DNA of 13,999 bases from CAZPZZ01 sp964591245 (GTDB taxonomy: Bacteria; Acidobacteriota; Vicinamibacteria; Vicinamibacterales; UBA8438). Each line of letters opens with the position of its first letter. The first letter of the stretch is position 1. The notes under the pieces were generated by a model. It searched no databases. It was not told where the DNA came from and saw only the letters and a program-made list of their open reading frames with translations. This document shows, in pieces, positions 1 to 6,877 of the stretch. A program made the position numbers and the translations under genes. The stretch spans positions 1-13,999 of the forward strand of contig CAZPZZ010000110.1 of the NCBI GenBank assembly GCA_964591245.1. The letters are read 5' to 3'.

Positions 1-245
1 GCTAACGTTGGCTGGTGTCCAACCACGCCCGGTCCCTTGACTTCCTCCACCTCATTCGAGCCATTTGTGATGATCCAGTGGCGGCTGATGAGTTGGACAG
101 TGTCTGTGCCTTCATTGGAAATCCGCACCTTGTAGGTAAAGAACCACCTGTTCCGGTGGGGCTCGGCATGGGAAAACTGTGACGTAACCGTGACGCGGAT
201 GCTGTTCGTGACCGCTTCGGACGTATGGATGCTACTGTGCTGCAT
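1..245 (-). CDS. apaG: ApaG domain protein, 3' part cut by window edge
   Basis: Reading the minus strand from the ATG at 245 gives about 81 residues that match the N-terminal two thirds of ApaG. The recognisable core is WFFTYKVRISNEG, then VQLISRHWIITNG, then VKGPGVVGHQPTL at the window edge. In known ApaG proteins this is the run of beta strands of an Ig-like fold, followed by the G-x-V-G-x-x-P motif; the C-terminal part is outside the window. ApaG is a small cytosolic protein. Its gene was linked to cobalt/magnesium phenotypes in Enterobacteria, and its biochemical role is not settled. The start follows a weak purine-rich stretch (AAGAGA), so the exact start is moderately sure. It diverges from aat with about 114 bases between the two starts. 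Confidence 0.9.
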   Translation of the reverse strand, partial: MQHSSIHTSEAVTNSIRVTVTSQFSHAEPHRNRWFFTYKVRISNEGTDTVQLISRHWIITNGSNEVEEVKGPGVVGHQPTL

Positions 246-297
246 CGGTTGTCTCTTGCACGTGAGCGCGTGAATGTGTTCCTAGGATTCCAGTGCC

Positions 298-330
298 ACC
301 GGTGAGCACCTGTATATAGTAACCGGTGAG
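298..330. repeat. Direct repeat ACCGGTGAG x2 in the apaG-aat divergent region
   Basis: ACCGGTGAG occurs at 298-306 and again at 322-330, with a 24-base repeat period. Each copy contains the palindrome ACCGGT, and the first is part of an 8-base palindrome, CACCGGTG. An AT-rich, -10-like stretch (TATATAGT, 313-320) lies between the copies. This arrangement could be a regulator binding site or could be chance. No known operator was recognised. Confidence 0.35.
315..320 (+). promoter_or_regulatory. Possible -10 element for aat
   Basis: TATAGT matches the sigma-70 -10 consensus at five of six positions. No good -35 hexamer is visible 16-18 bases upstream. Initiation just downstream would put the purine-rich GAGGAGG (328-334) in the leader. 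That stretch lies about 25 bases before the aat ATG, which is too far for a standard ribosome site. Weakly supported. Confidence 0.25.
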
Positions 331-359
331 GAGGATAGTTAGTTCTACGATAGATACGG

Positions 360-950
360 ATGATACCGATTACGACATTGCTGGGTGCCTACCGCAAAGG
401 TTATTTTCCCATGGCTGTCCATGGCGGCATCCGGTGGTTTTCTCCAGTGCAGCGTGGTGTTATTCCGCTCGATACTTTTCGCGTGTCTCGCCGGTTGGCC
501 CGGTCGATGCGCCGGGGACGGTTTCGGTTTAGCGTCAACGAGTGTTTTCACGAGGTCATCTCCGCATGTGCGTCTCGGGTGGACACTAGCGGCAATTGGA
601 TCGATGAGGAGATCCTCGAAAGCTATGGTGCACTTCATCGTGCCGGTCATGCCCACTCGGTCGAGGTGTGGAACGATGGGGTGTTGGCGGGTGGACTCTA
701 TGGCGTGAGTCTGCATGGCGCGTTCTTCGGTGAATCGATGTTTCACCGTGTTCGTGACGCGTCGAAGATTGCGCTGTGCCACTTGGTTGAGTGCCTCCAG
801 GCCAGTGGGTTTACCCTGCTGGATGTGCAGTGGGTGACACCTCATCTGCGTCAGTTTGGGGCGGTAGAAATTCCTCGGGCGCAATATCTGCAGGAATTGG
901 CCGAGAGTATGGAGCGCGCCTGCGTGTTCGGCGAGAGACTGACTCCATAG
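360..950 (+). CDS. aat: Leucyl/phenylalanyl-tRNA--protein transferase
   Basis: A 196-residue protein with the full Aat core. It starts with LLGAYRKGYFPMA, then WFSPVQRGVIPLDTFRVSR, then FFGESMFHRVRDASK (about residues 121-135), and ends with LLDVQWVTPHLRQFGAVEIPRA. In the Escherichia coli enzyme the matching D-x-Q motif carries the catalytic Asp and Gln. The enzyme transfers Leu or Phe from aminoacyl-tRNA to N-terminal Arg or Lys of proteins, marking them for ClpS/ClpAP degradation (N-degron pathway) in the cytosol. It is shorter than the E. coli protein (about 234 residues) because the N-terminal extension is reduced, as in many bacteria. The ATG at 360 is only two codons after an in-frame TAG, so no earlier start is possible. 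It diverges from apaG and converges on the M28 peptidase gene. Confidence 0.96.
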   Translation: MIPITTLLGAYRKGYFPMAVHGGIRWFSPVQRGVIPLDTFRVSRRLARSMRRGRFRFSVNECFHEVISACASRVDTSGNWIDEEILESYGALHRAGHAHSVEVWNDGVLAGGLYGVSLHGAFFGESMFHRVRDASKIALCHLVECLQASGFTLLDVQWVTPHLRQFGAVEIPRAQYLQELAESMERACVFGERLTP

Positions 951-982
951 GTCGGTTAGTCCCGGTGAACGTTGCTGGCGAA

Positions 983-1040
983 GCTGCACCCGTGACAGCA
1001 TGCTGCCCGGTGTTCATGAGGGTGAGGTGCAGCCTGTTTT
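983..1040 (+). terminator. Possible terminator after aat
   Basis: GCTGCACC (983-990) and GGTGCAGC (1026-1033) form a perfect 8-base inverted repeat, followed by CTGTTTT (1034-1040). The 35-base loop contains a second palindrome, CAGCATGCTG (996-1005), so the transcript could fold as a branched hairpin. The long loop and short T run make this a weak candidate. Its place between two convergent genes is right for termination of aat. Confidence 0.4.
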
Positions 1041-1043
1041 GCA

Positions 1044-2672
1044 TCAGGGCGCTACGTAGACGGGGCGGTGATCCTGTGTTGCAAGGTCCCAGCTTAATTG
1101 GTGTGCCAGTCGAACGATGCGAGTCATCTTTTCGTAATGTAAGGTGTCCGGGTGATCTCGTTCCGTGTGATAGTCGGGATGCAGTCCGGTGTGCAGAAAT
1201 AGTGCCGGTACCTCTCGATACAGAAATGGCCACTGATCGCTCCGGCGGAGCAGATTAGACGCATTGTCGTCGTAACGGAACCGTAGTTCCAGCCGGCTCG
1301 CACGATTGGCCCGCACGGCCGCGTCTCTGAGGTCTGGCGAACGGCTATAACCCAGGATATTGAGTGCGTTACGGTTCGATTCGGCCGTCTGTGGGCTGAG
1401 TCCGCGGAACCGCGGTCCACCGGAGTTCGGAATCTGCTCGTCGCGCCCAATCATATCCATGTTGAGCACTGCTACGGTCCGTTCGAGCGGGTGCAAGGGG
1501 GTCTCAGTATAGGCCCAAGCCCCGAGAAGTCCCTGTTCTTCAGAGTTCCAGGCAGCGAAGAGGATTGACCGGCGTGGTCGAACTCCGCGGGCGGCGGCGA
1601 GTTGGTACGCCTCTGCGATCTCGATCAATCCGGCCACTCCAGAGGCATCATCGTCTGCCCCGCGGAATATCCGCCCGGCTGAACTGCCCTCGTGGTCGTA
1701 GTGGGCGCTGAGGATGATCCATTCGTCTCGATAGCTGGGGTCCACGCCTTCGACCAGCCCTACCACGTTTCGGTTGGGCACGAGGACCCGCCGTACCGAC
1801 GCGGAGATCTCGACCTCTGACCCGACGAGCCGCGTCGGTTGTCCACCGCCTGTGCGCTCCGCGGCGCTGGCCAACTCGTCGAACGACTGTCCCGCCAATG
1901 CGATGATATCCGTGGCGCGTTGGCCCGAAACATGCACCACGGGAATGGTGATGGCTTCGACCCAATGTGCGACGTCGTATCTTGTCCGGCTGGGTGGACT
2001 GTTAGGCCACACGCTGCGCATGGGGCGGGTGAGGCCGTTTGGGCGGCCGTGGTTATGGATATCTGGGGCGACTAGAACACCGATCGCCCCATGCTTCTGG
2101 GCGGCTAGAACTTTTCGTGCCAGGCGTGCGTCCTCTGACCTTACTTGTCCGTCGAACCGGCTATCCGAGCGGAATTCTCCAGGTTCATGCGCCAGCATCA
2201 TGGCGACAGCGCCCGTCAAGTCAGTCCTGCCGTAGTCGTCGTGTCCGAGGTCTGGCGCGTCAATCCCGAATCCTACGAACACGATGGGGCCTCGGGCGAT
2301 CCCGCTGGCGCTGATCGGATCAGGATAGAACTCTGTTCCAAGATTTGAGGTTGGTCGCTCAAGGCCTGACAGGTCCAGGCGGTTGTCTCGGCCGAGCTGA
2401 GTCGTGACGAGATTGAAGCGATGGAAGTAGGTGCGGTCTGAGCCGATGGGGCCCAGACCATGCCGGGCGAACTGGGTGGCAATGAACGCCGCCGCTTTTC
2501 GGTTCCCCAAGGTCTCGGTGCGGCGGCCCTGCATGTCGTCGCTGGCCAGTGTTCGTACGTGTGCCTCCAGCTCGGTAGCCTGGATGGAGCTGTTGCCCGG
2601 GGCGGTGTCCGTCGGTTGCCCTGACGCTATCCCCGTGATGGCGAAGGTCGTCACCAATAATGTCAATCTCAT
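1044..2672 (-). CDS. Secreted M28 family zinc aminopeptidase with PA-like insert
   Basis: A 542-residue protein starting with a Sec signal peptide (MRLTLLVTTFAITGIASG) that has no lipobox Cys, so it is probably periplasmic or secreted. Residues about 125-300 (FVGFGIDAPDLGHDDY onward) look like the protease-associated (PA) domain found in many M28 peptidases. The catalytic domain follows from about 300. The expected di-zinc ligands are visible: H324 in SAHYDH, D340 region in GADDDASG, E378/E379 in NSEEQG, D406 in LNMDMIGRD and H502 in YHTERD. This family removes N-terminal amino acids from peptides; substrate preference cannot be read from sequence. The gene converges with aat and diverges from the amidase gene, leaving about 150 bases for two promoters. 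No Shine-Dalgarno is visible before the ATG. Confidence 0.93.
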   Translation of the reverse strand: MRLTLLVTTFAITGIASGQPTDTAPGNSSIQATELEAHVRTLASDDMQGRRTETLGNRKAAAFIATQFARHGLGPIGSDRTYFHRFNLVTTQLGRDNRLDLSGLERPTSNLGTEFYPDPISASGIARGPIVFVGFGIDAPDLGHDDYGRTDLTGAVAMMLAHEPGEFRSDSRFDGQVRSEDARLARKVLAAQKHGAIGVLVAPDIHNHGRPNGLTRPMRSVWPNSPPSRTRYDVAHWVEAITIPVVHVSGQRATDIIALAGQSFDELASAAERTGGGQPTRLVGSEVEISASVRRVLVPNRNVVGLVEGVDPSYRDEWIILSAHYDHEGSSAGRIFRGADDDASGVAGLIEIAEAYQLAAARGVRPRRSILFAAWNSEEQGLLGAWAYTETPLHPLERTVAVLNMDMIGRDEQIPNSGGPRFRGLSPQTAESNRNALNILGYSRSPDLRDAAVRANRASRLELRFRYDDNASNLLRRSDQWPFLYREVPALFLHTGLHPDYHTERDHPDTLHYEKMTRIVRLAHQLSWDLATQDHRPVYVAP

Positions 2673-2681
2673 TCGCGTGTG

Positions 2682-2687
2682 ATTGTA
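2682..2687 (-). promoter_or_regulatory. Possible -10 box almost touching the M28 peptidase start
   Basis: On the minus strand TACAAT lies 9 bases before the ATG of the M28 gene. A transcript starting about 7 bases after it would have a leader of only two or three bases. The -35 candidate (TTCAAG, 16-base spacer) is poor. The lack of any ribosome binding site before this ATG is consistent with a nearly leaderless message, but the evidence is thin. Confidence 0.25.
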
Positions 2688-2813
2688 CCAATACCTTCAG
2701 GCACTTGAACTTCGATTGGCTGTACATGGTGTGAAAGACGATTTGCACGATAGGATTGCGATGCATTACCTATGTAACCCTCGCGCGCCCGATCATGCAA
2801 GGCTGGGCTTCTG

Positions 2814-2820
2814 AAGGAGA
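2814..2820 (+). promoter_or_regulatory. Strong ribosome binding site fixing the amidase start
   Basis: AAGGAGA lies 5 bases before the ATG at 2826. This is the clearest Shine-Dalgarno in the window. It fixes the start ahead of the lipoprotein signal peptide. Confidence 0.8.
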
Positions 2821-2825
2821 ACAAC

Positions 2826-4763
2826 ATGGCATTCCTTTTCGCATTTCGGCGAGGCTTCCTCCACCGCAGCTTTGTCGGGCAATTCTTCGTGATCGGAGCC
2901 GGGATCATGTTCGTCGGTTGCGGCTCATCGTCCAATGGGCGTGGTGCTGTCGCATTCGACGTCCAGGAGCGAAGCATCACCGAGTTGGCGGCGGCCCTCG
3001 ATGCCGGGGAGGTCACCTCTCGTGAGCTTGTTGATGGTTATCTCGCACGTATTGCGGCGTACGACCAGGCTGGTCCTGGTCTCAATGCCATGGTGCTGCT
3101 GAATCCACGGGCCCTGGAGGAAGCGGATCGTTTGGATGACGAACGGACTGCGGGGCAGGTACGTGGCCCGTTACATGGCATTCCCGTGGTCGTGAAAGAT
3201 AACTATGACACTGGTGATATGCCGACCAGTGCGGGTGCGATCGGGCTGTCAACGTCGGTGCCTCCTGATGATGCTACTCAGGTGCGGCGACTTCGCGAGG
3301 CTGGTGCACTCATTTTGGGGAAGACGAACATGCATGAGCTGGCTCGAGGCATTACCACCGTCAGCTCCATCATTGGCCAGACTCGAAATCCGTATGACCC
3401 TGCACGGAACCCTGGGGGATCGAGCGGCGGGACGGGTGCCGCAGTGGCCGCGAGTTTCGCCGCGGTTGGGATGGGAAGTGATACCTGTGGCTCGATTCGG
3501 ATACCCTCAGCTCATCACGCTCTCGTCGGGCTTCGTGGTACGAGAGGACTTGCGAGCGGAGACGGCATCGTTCCACTTTCGACTACTCAGGACATCGGTG
3601 GTCCGTTGGCGAGGTCTGTGCGGGACCTTGCGATAACCCTGGATGCCACCGTGGGGCCTGACCCCTCGGATGAGACCACTTCACTGAGCGAAGGGCGGAT
3701 TCCCCTGACGTTTCTCGACGCCTTGCAAGAGGATGGACTTCGTGGTGCTCGCGTAGCAGTGCTGGATGAACTGCTCGGCGAGGGGCGGGCGGAGCAGGCG
3801 GTCCGGACGGTCATAGAGGCCGCCGTCGAAGAGATGGCTGACGCGGGGGCAGCGGTTGTGGAGATCGGCGAGACAGACTTCGGGGCGCTGCTCGATGGTG
3901 CCTCGGTGATTGGCCTCGAGTTCAAGTTCGACTTTGATGCATATCTGGCGAATACACCAGGCGCACCGGTCCGGTCACTGGCGGAACTTGTTGAGCGCGG
4001 GCTGTATCACCAGGTACTCCGTGGCGGGCTTGGGGCTTCACTGGAGGTGGAGAGCCTTGAGACAGACGAATACCGGGACCGTCTGCTCAAACGCGACGTT
4101 GTGCGTGCGGCGATCGTGGCACTCCTCGACGAGCATGATCTTGTCGCGCTCATCTACCCGACCATTCGCCAGACGGCCCGGCCGATCGGTCTGACGCAAC
4201 CAGGCAGCAATTGTGCCCTCAGCGCGATCTCCGGGCTACCGGCCATCACGGTGCCAGCGGGATACGCTGAGGATGGCATGCCGGTGGGATTGGAGATGAT
4301 TGGCCGAGAGTTTGCTGAATCTGATCTTCTGCGGGTGGCCTATGCCTACGAGCAGGCGACAGGACACCGCCGGGCCCCGGAGAGTACACCGAGCCTCGTG
4401 GCGCCACCCGAGCCGGAGACCGCAGAGCTGGGTTCCGAGGAGGCGAGTGGGCTCGGTTTTTGGGCGCGGCTAGTGCTCCAACCAGAGACCCGAACCTTGC
4501 AATATACGCTGTCCGTGTACGGAGTTGGCAGTGATGAGGTGTTATTTACCCACCTCCACCGGTCATCTGGTGGGGAGGCGGGCCCCGTGACACATTTGCT
4601 AGGGGGGCGGGGGCGTCCGAGGGCGAGTGGTATCGCGTCGCTGTCGGCGTCCGAGCTTGCCAGCCTGCGCGCTGGCGAGCTGTATATGGATGTGCACACA
4701 GTAGATAATTTTTCCGGTCTCCGCCAAGACATCTCGTGGCCGGACCAGGAGTCTGAATTCTGA
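2826..4763 (+). CDS. Lipoprotein amidase (amidase signature family) with C-terminal CHRD-like domain
   Basis: A 645-residue protein with three parts. Residues 1-32 form a signal peptide ending in FVGC, so C32 is a likely lipidation site (F at -3 is less usual). Residues about 45-515 are an amidase-signature domain with the Ser-cisSer-Lys triad visible: K124 in VVVKDNYDTG, S199 in NPGGSSGGTGAA and S223 in GSDTCGSIRIPS. The 75- and 24-residue spacings match GatA-type enzymes. A Cys (C221) replaces the commoner Gly before GS. After a Pro/Glu-rich linker (about 516-540), residues 544-638 resemble a CHRD domain: FTHLHRSSGGEAGPVTHLL, then LSASELASLRAGELYMDVHT. The amidase should hydrolyse carboxamides in the periplasm or at the outer membrane. 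It is not GatA of the Glu-tRNA amidotransferase, given the lipoprotein signal and no gatB/gatC nearby. It converges on the AbgT gene. Confidence 0.92.
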   Translation: MAFLFAFRRGFLHRSFVGQFFVIGAGIMFVGCGSSSNGRGAVAFDVQERSITELAAALDAGEVTSRELVDGYLARIAAYDQAGPGLNAMVLLNPRALEEADRLDDERTAGQVRGPLHGIPVVVKDNYDTGDMPTSAGAIGLSTSVPPDDATQVRRLREAGALILGKTNMHELARGITTVSSIIGQTRNPYDPARNPGGSSGGTGAAVAASFAAVGMGSDTCGSIRIPSAHHALVGLRGTRGLASGDGIVPLSTTQDIGGPLARSVRDLAITLDATVGPDPSDETTSLSEGRIPLTFLDALQEDGLRGARVAVLDELLGEGRAEQAVRTVIEAAVEEMADAGAAVVEIGETDFGALLDGASVIGLEFKFDFDAYLANTPGAPVRSLAELVERGLYHQVLRGGLGASLEVESLETDEYRDRLLKRDVVRAAIVALLDEHDLVALIYPTIRQTARPIGLTQPGSNCALSAISGLPAITVPAGYAEDGMPVGLEMIGREFAESDLLRVAYAYEQATGHRRAPESTPSLVAPPEPETAELGSEEASGLGFWARLVLQPETRTLQYTLSVYGVGSDEVLFTHLHRSSGGEAGPVTHLLGGRGRPRASGIASLSASELASLRAGELYMDVHTVDNFSGLRQDISWPDQESEF

Positions 4764-4803
4764 GTGAGCGGATCGAGTCGAGAGGACCTTAGGGGCGACC
4801 GGG

Positions 4804-6357
4804 CTAGGGGGCCAGGGTCAGACTGGCTCCTGGTCCGACCGGTAGGCCGAACGTCATCCAGATTACGAGCAACACCGACCAGCAGAGAAGGAATGCCACG
4901 GTGTAGGGGAGCATGGTGGCTACCACGGTTCCAATGCCAGACTTCGGGTCGTAGCGTTCGAAGAACGCAACGATTAGCGCAAAGTAGGACATCATCGGCG
5001 CGATGATGTTCGATGTGCTGTCACCGATCCGATACGCCGTCTGTGTGAGTTCGGGGGTGTACCCGAGCAGCATGAACATTGGCACAAAGACCGGTGCCAT
5101 GATGGCCCACTTGGCTGAGGCACTGCCCATGAAGAGGTTGATGAAGGATGAGAGAACAACGAAGCTGAGCATGAGCGGGATGCCGCCGAGCCCTGAACTT
5201 CGAAGCGCTTCCGCACCTTTTACCGCCATGATGAGACCTAAATTGGTCCAGTTGAAATAGGCCACAAACTGGGCAGCGAAGAAGACCAAGACCAAGTACG
5301 TGCCGAGCGTACTGATGGTCTTGCCCATCCCGTTCATTACGTCGGTATCGTTACGGAACGCACCGGTTACCGCGCCATAGGTCACACCGACCAAAGCGCC
5401 ACCGAGAAAGATAAAGGCAACGATGCCGGAGAGGAACGGCGAGCGTAGCAAGCCTCCCGTTTCCGGGTTGCGGAGGAAGCCATCGGCCGGCACTGTGCCC
5501 CAGAGCAGGAAGGCGACGAATATCGCAAGCGCGAGGAGTGCCGCACCCAGGCCTTGCCGCTCGCGTGGAGAGAGTTCCTGCAGGACCTCTGCGTCCTTTG
5601 TCTCTGTGTTCGCTCCGTTGGAACCTTCGTAGGTCCCGAGTCTCGGAATCACCACTCGCTCGGTCACCCAGGTACCGGCTCCCGCGATGATGAACGTTGA
5701 CACCACCATGAAGTAGTAGTTAGCAGCTGGATTGACGCGGTAGCCGTCATCGATGATTCGAGCTGCCTCTTCGGAGAGCCCGGCGAGCAGCGGGTCCACC
5801 GTTCCGAGTAACAGATTGGCGCTGTAGCCACCAGAGACGCCAGCGAAGGCCGCTGCGAGCCCCGCGATCGGATGTCGTCCGGCTCCGAGGAAAATAATGC
5901 CTCCCAGTGGGACGAGCAGGACATAGCCAATCTCACTTGCTGTGTTCGATAGGACGCCCGCAAGCACGATGACAAAGGTCAGCAATCGTTGCGGGGCGGA
6001 AAGCACGAGCAGACGCAGAGCAGCTCCAATCAGACCACTGCTCTCCATGACCCCGATCCCCAACATGGCGACGAGGACCGTACCGAGAGGGGCGAAGCTG
6101 GTGAAGTTGGTGACCATTTCGGTCAGGATGCGGTGGAGCCCCTCGACGGTGGCAAGGCTGACCGGCTGAATCAGCTCGCCGGTACCGGGATGAGTGACTT
6201 CCAGTCCCGTTCTGGCAGCGACGGCCGAGATCAGGATCACGACACCGGCCAGGATGGCGAAGAGGGTGCCCGGGTGAGGTAGTGCGTTGCCTCCCCGTTC
6301 GATAGTGGCCAGAAAGACTGTCAAAGCCCGACTGACGAGTGTCGTGCGTTGGCTCAT
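4804..6357 (-). CDS. AbgT family transporter
   Basis: A 517-residue membrane protein when started at the ATG at 6357, close to E. coli AbgT (about 508). Many hydrophobic helices are visible, beginning with TLFAILAGVVILISAVAA (31-48). Family motifs are clear: VLSNTASEIGYVLLVPLGG (135-153), AGVSGGYSANLLLGTVDPL (172-190), INLFMGSASAKWAIMAPVF (406-424) and RIGDSTSNIIAPMMSYFA (443-460). AbgT imports p-aminobenzoyl-glutamate, while relatives MtrF and YdaH have been reported as sulfonamide exporters; the sequence alone does not decide between these. The frame stays open to an ATG at 6501, but those 48 extra codons look unlike the family. AGGA lies about 12 bases before the 6357 ATG. The neighbouring amidase could supply an amide-hydrolysis step, which is inference. 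Confidence 0.94.
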   Translation of the reverse strand: MSQRTTLVSRALTVFLATIERGGNALPHPGTLFAILAGVVILISAVAARTGLEVTHPGTGELIQPVSLATVEGLHRILTEMVTNFTSFAPLGTVLVAMLGIGVMESSGLIGAALRLLVLSAPQRLLTFVIVLAGVLSNTASEIGYVLLVPLGGIIFLGAGRHPIAGLAAAFAGVSGGYSANLLLGTVDPLLAGLSEEAARIIDDGYRVNPAANYYFMVVSTFIIAGAGTWVTERVVIPRLGTYEGSNGANTETKDAEVLQELSPRERQGLGAALLALAIFVAFLLWGTVPADGFLRNPETGGLLRSPFLSGIVAFIFLGGALVGVTYGAVTGAFRNDTDVMNGMGKTISTLGTYLVLVFFAAQFVAYFNWTNLGLIMAVKGAEALRSSGLGGIPLMLSFVVLSSFINLFMGSASAKWAIMAPVFVPMFMLLGYTPELTQTAYRIGDSTSNIIAPMMSYFALIVAFFERYDPKSGIGTVVATMLPYTVAFLLCWSVLLVIWMTFGLPVGPGASLTLAP

Positions 6358-6624
6358 GTCATGCGATCCTACGTGGGCTGGCCCGGCATTACCACCCACG
6401 CGGCAGCTCCGCGTACTGGCGGTGGAACAGTAGGAACGGTTGGCGATGGGGCAATTGACAGCCAGGGTTGCACCGATGATGTTTGAGGTGCTGCGCGGCA
6501 TGACCCGTGTGGGGCGGGTCTAGCCGTCGGTCATCACCGTCGGCGACCCATCCGGCGTTTTCCGTTCTCGTTCATCGGTGGATGTGTTCCGATGGCGTCC
6601 CCGCGGAACCGGGTGTGCTTGTTG

Positions 6625-6660
6625 ATTCCAAAAATGGACACGTTTGCCATCTATTGGAAT
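6625..6660. repeat. 36-base imperfect inverted repeat in AT-rich island
   Basis: ATTCCAA (6625-6631) pairs with TTGGAAT (6654-6660). Inside it ATGG (6634-6637) pairs with CCAT (6647-6650). The arms are separated by a small internal loop (AA versus CTA), with a 9-base apical loop. It could be an operator for the divergent genes on either side, or a transcript hairpin. No known regulator site was recognised. Confidence 0.5.
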
Positions 6661-6821
6661 GCACGAAAAATTGTAAATTCAGCGTAACCGTATTTTGAAT
6701 GAATAGTTTATGTGCTTGGATTGCAGGCTTTTTTGATTTGGCCACCAACTTGCTTACAGAGTGTGTAGCGTTCGTGACATCGGCGCCGGACGGGGATAGC
6801 TTGCCGAATCCGTAGCTGTTG

Positions 6822-6877
6822 GAAGGACGCTTGACCTCAATGTCCTTCGGGCCTGTGGAAGTCGATAGTCAATCGAC
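6822..6877 (+). repeat. Two tandem short hairpins upstream of the aldolase
   Basis: GAAGGAC (6822-6828) and GTCCTTC (6842-6848) form a perfect 7-base stem with a 13-base loop. GTCGAT (6861-6866) and ATCGAC (6872-6877) form a perfect 6-base stem with a 5-base loop. Neither is followed by a T run, so they are not terminators. The first would sequester the GGAAGGA stretch that could otherwise act as a ribosome binding site for the open frame that follows. Their role is unknown. Confidence 0.4.

Noticed and set aside
326..532. Open frame starting GTG at 326, overlapping the aat start
   Set aside because: It is in a different frame from aat, short, and unlike any protein; the aat frame has clear family motifs from its first residues.
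4346..4732. Minus-strand 128-codon frame inside the amidase gene, and a similar plus-strand frame at 1774-2235 inside the M28 gene
   Set aside because: Both lie opposite genes with clear catalytic motifs, and their Ser/Arg/Pro-rich composition is typical of antisense frames in GC-rich DNA.
2826..4763. GatA subunit of Glu-tRNA(Gln) amidotransferase
   Set aside because: The triad and spacings fit, but the lipoprotein signal, the extra C-terminal domain and the absence of gatB or gatC nearby argue against it.
4809..4836. Hairpin GGGCCAGG/CCTGGTCC near the convergent ends of amidase and AbgT genes
   Set aside because: It has one G-U pair, a 12-base loop and no T run on either strand, and it lies within the last AbgT codons; not a convincing terminator.
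6358..6501. 48-codon N-terminal extension of the AbgT frame up to an ATG at 6501
   Set aside because: The extra residues are polar, rich in Cys and Arg and not family-like; a start at 6357 gives the normal length and has AGGA upstream.
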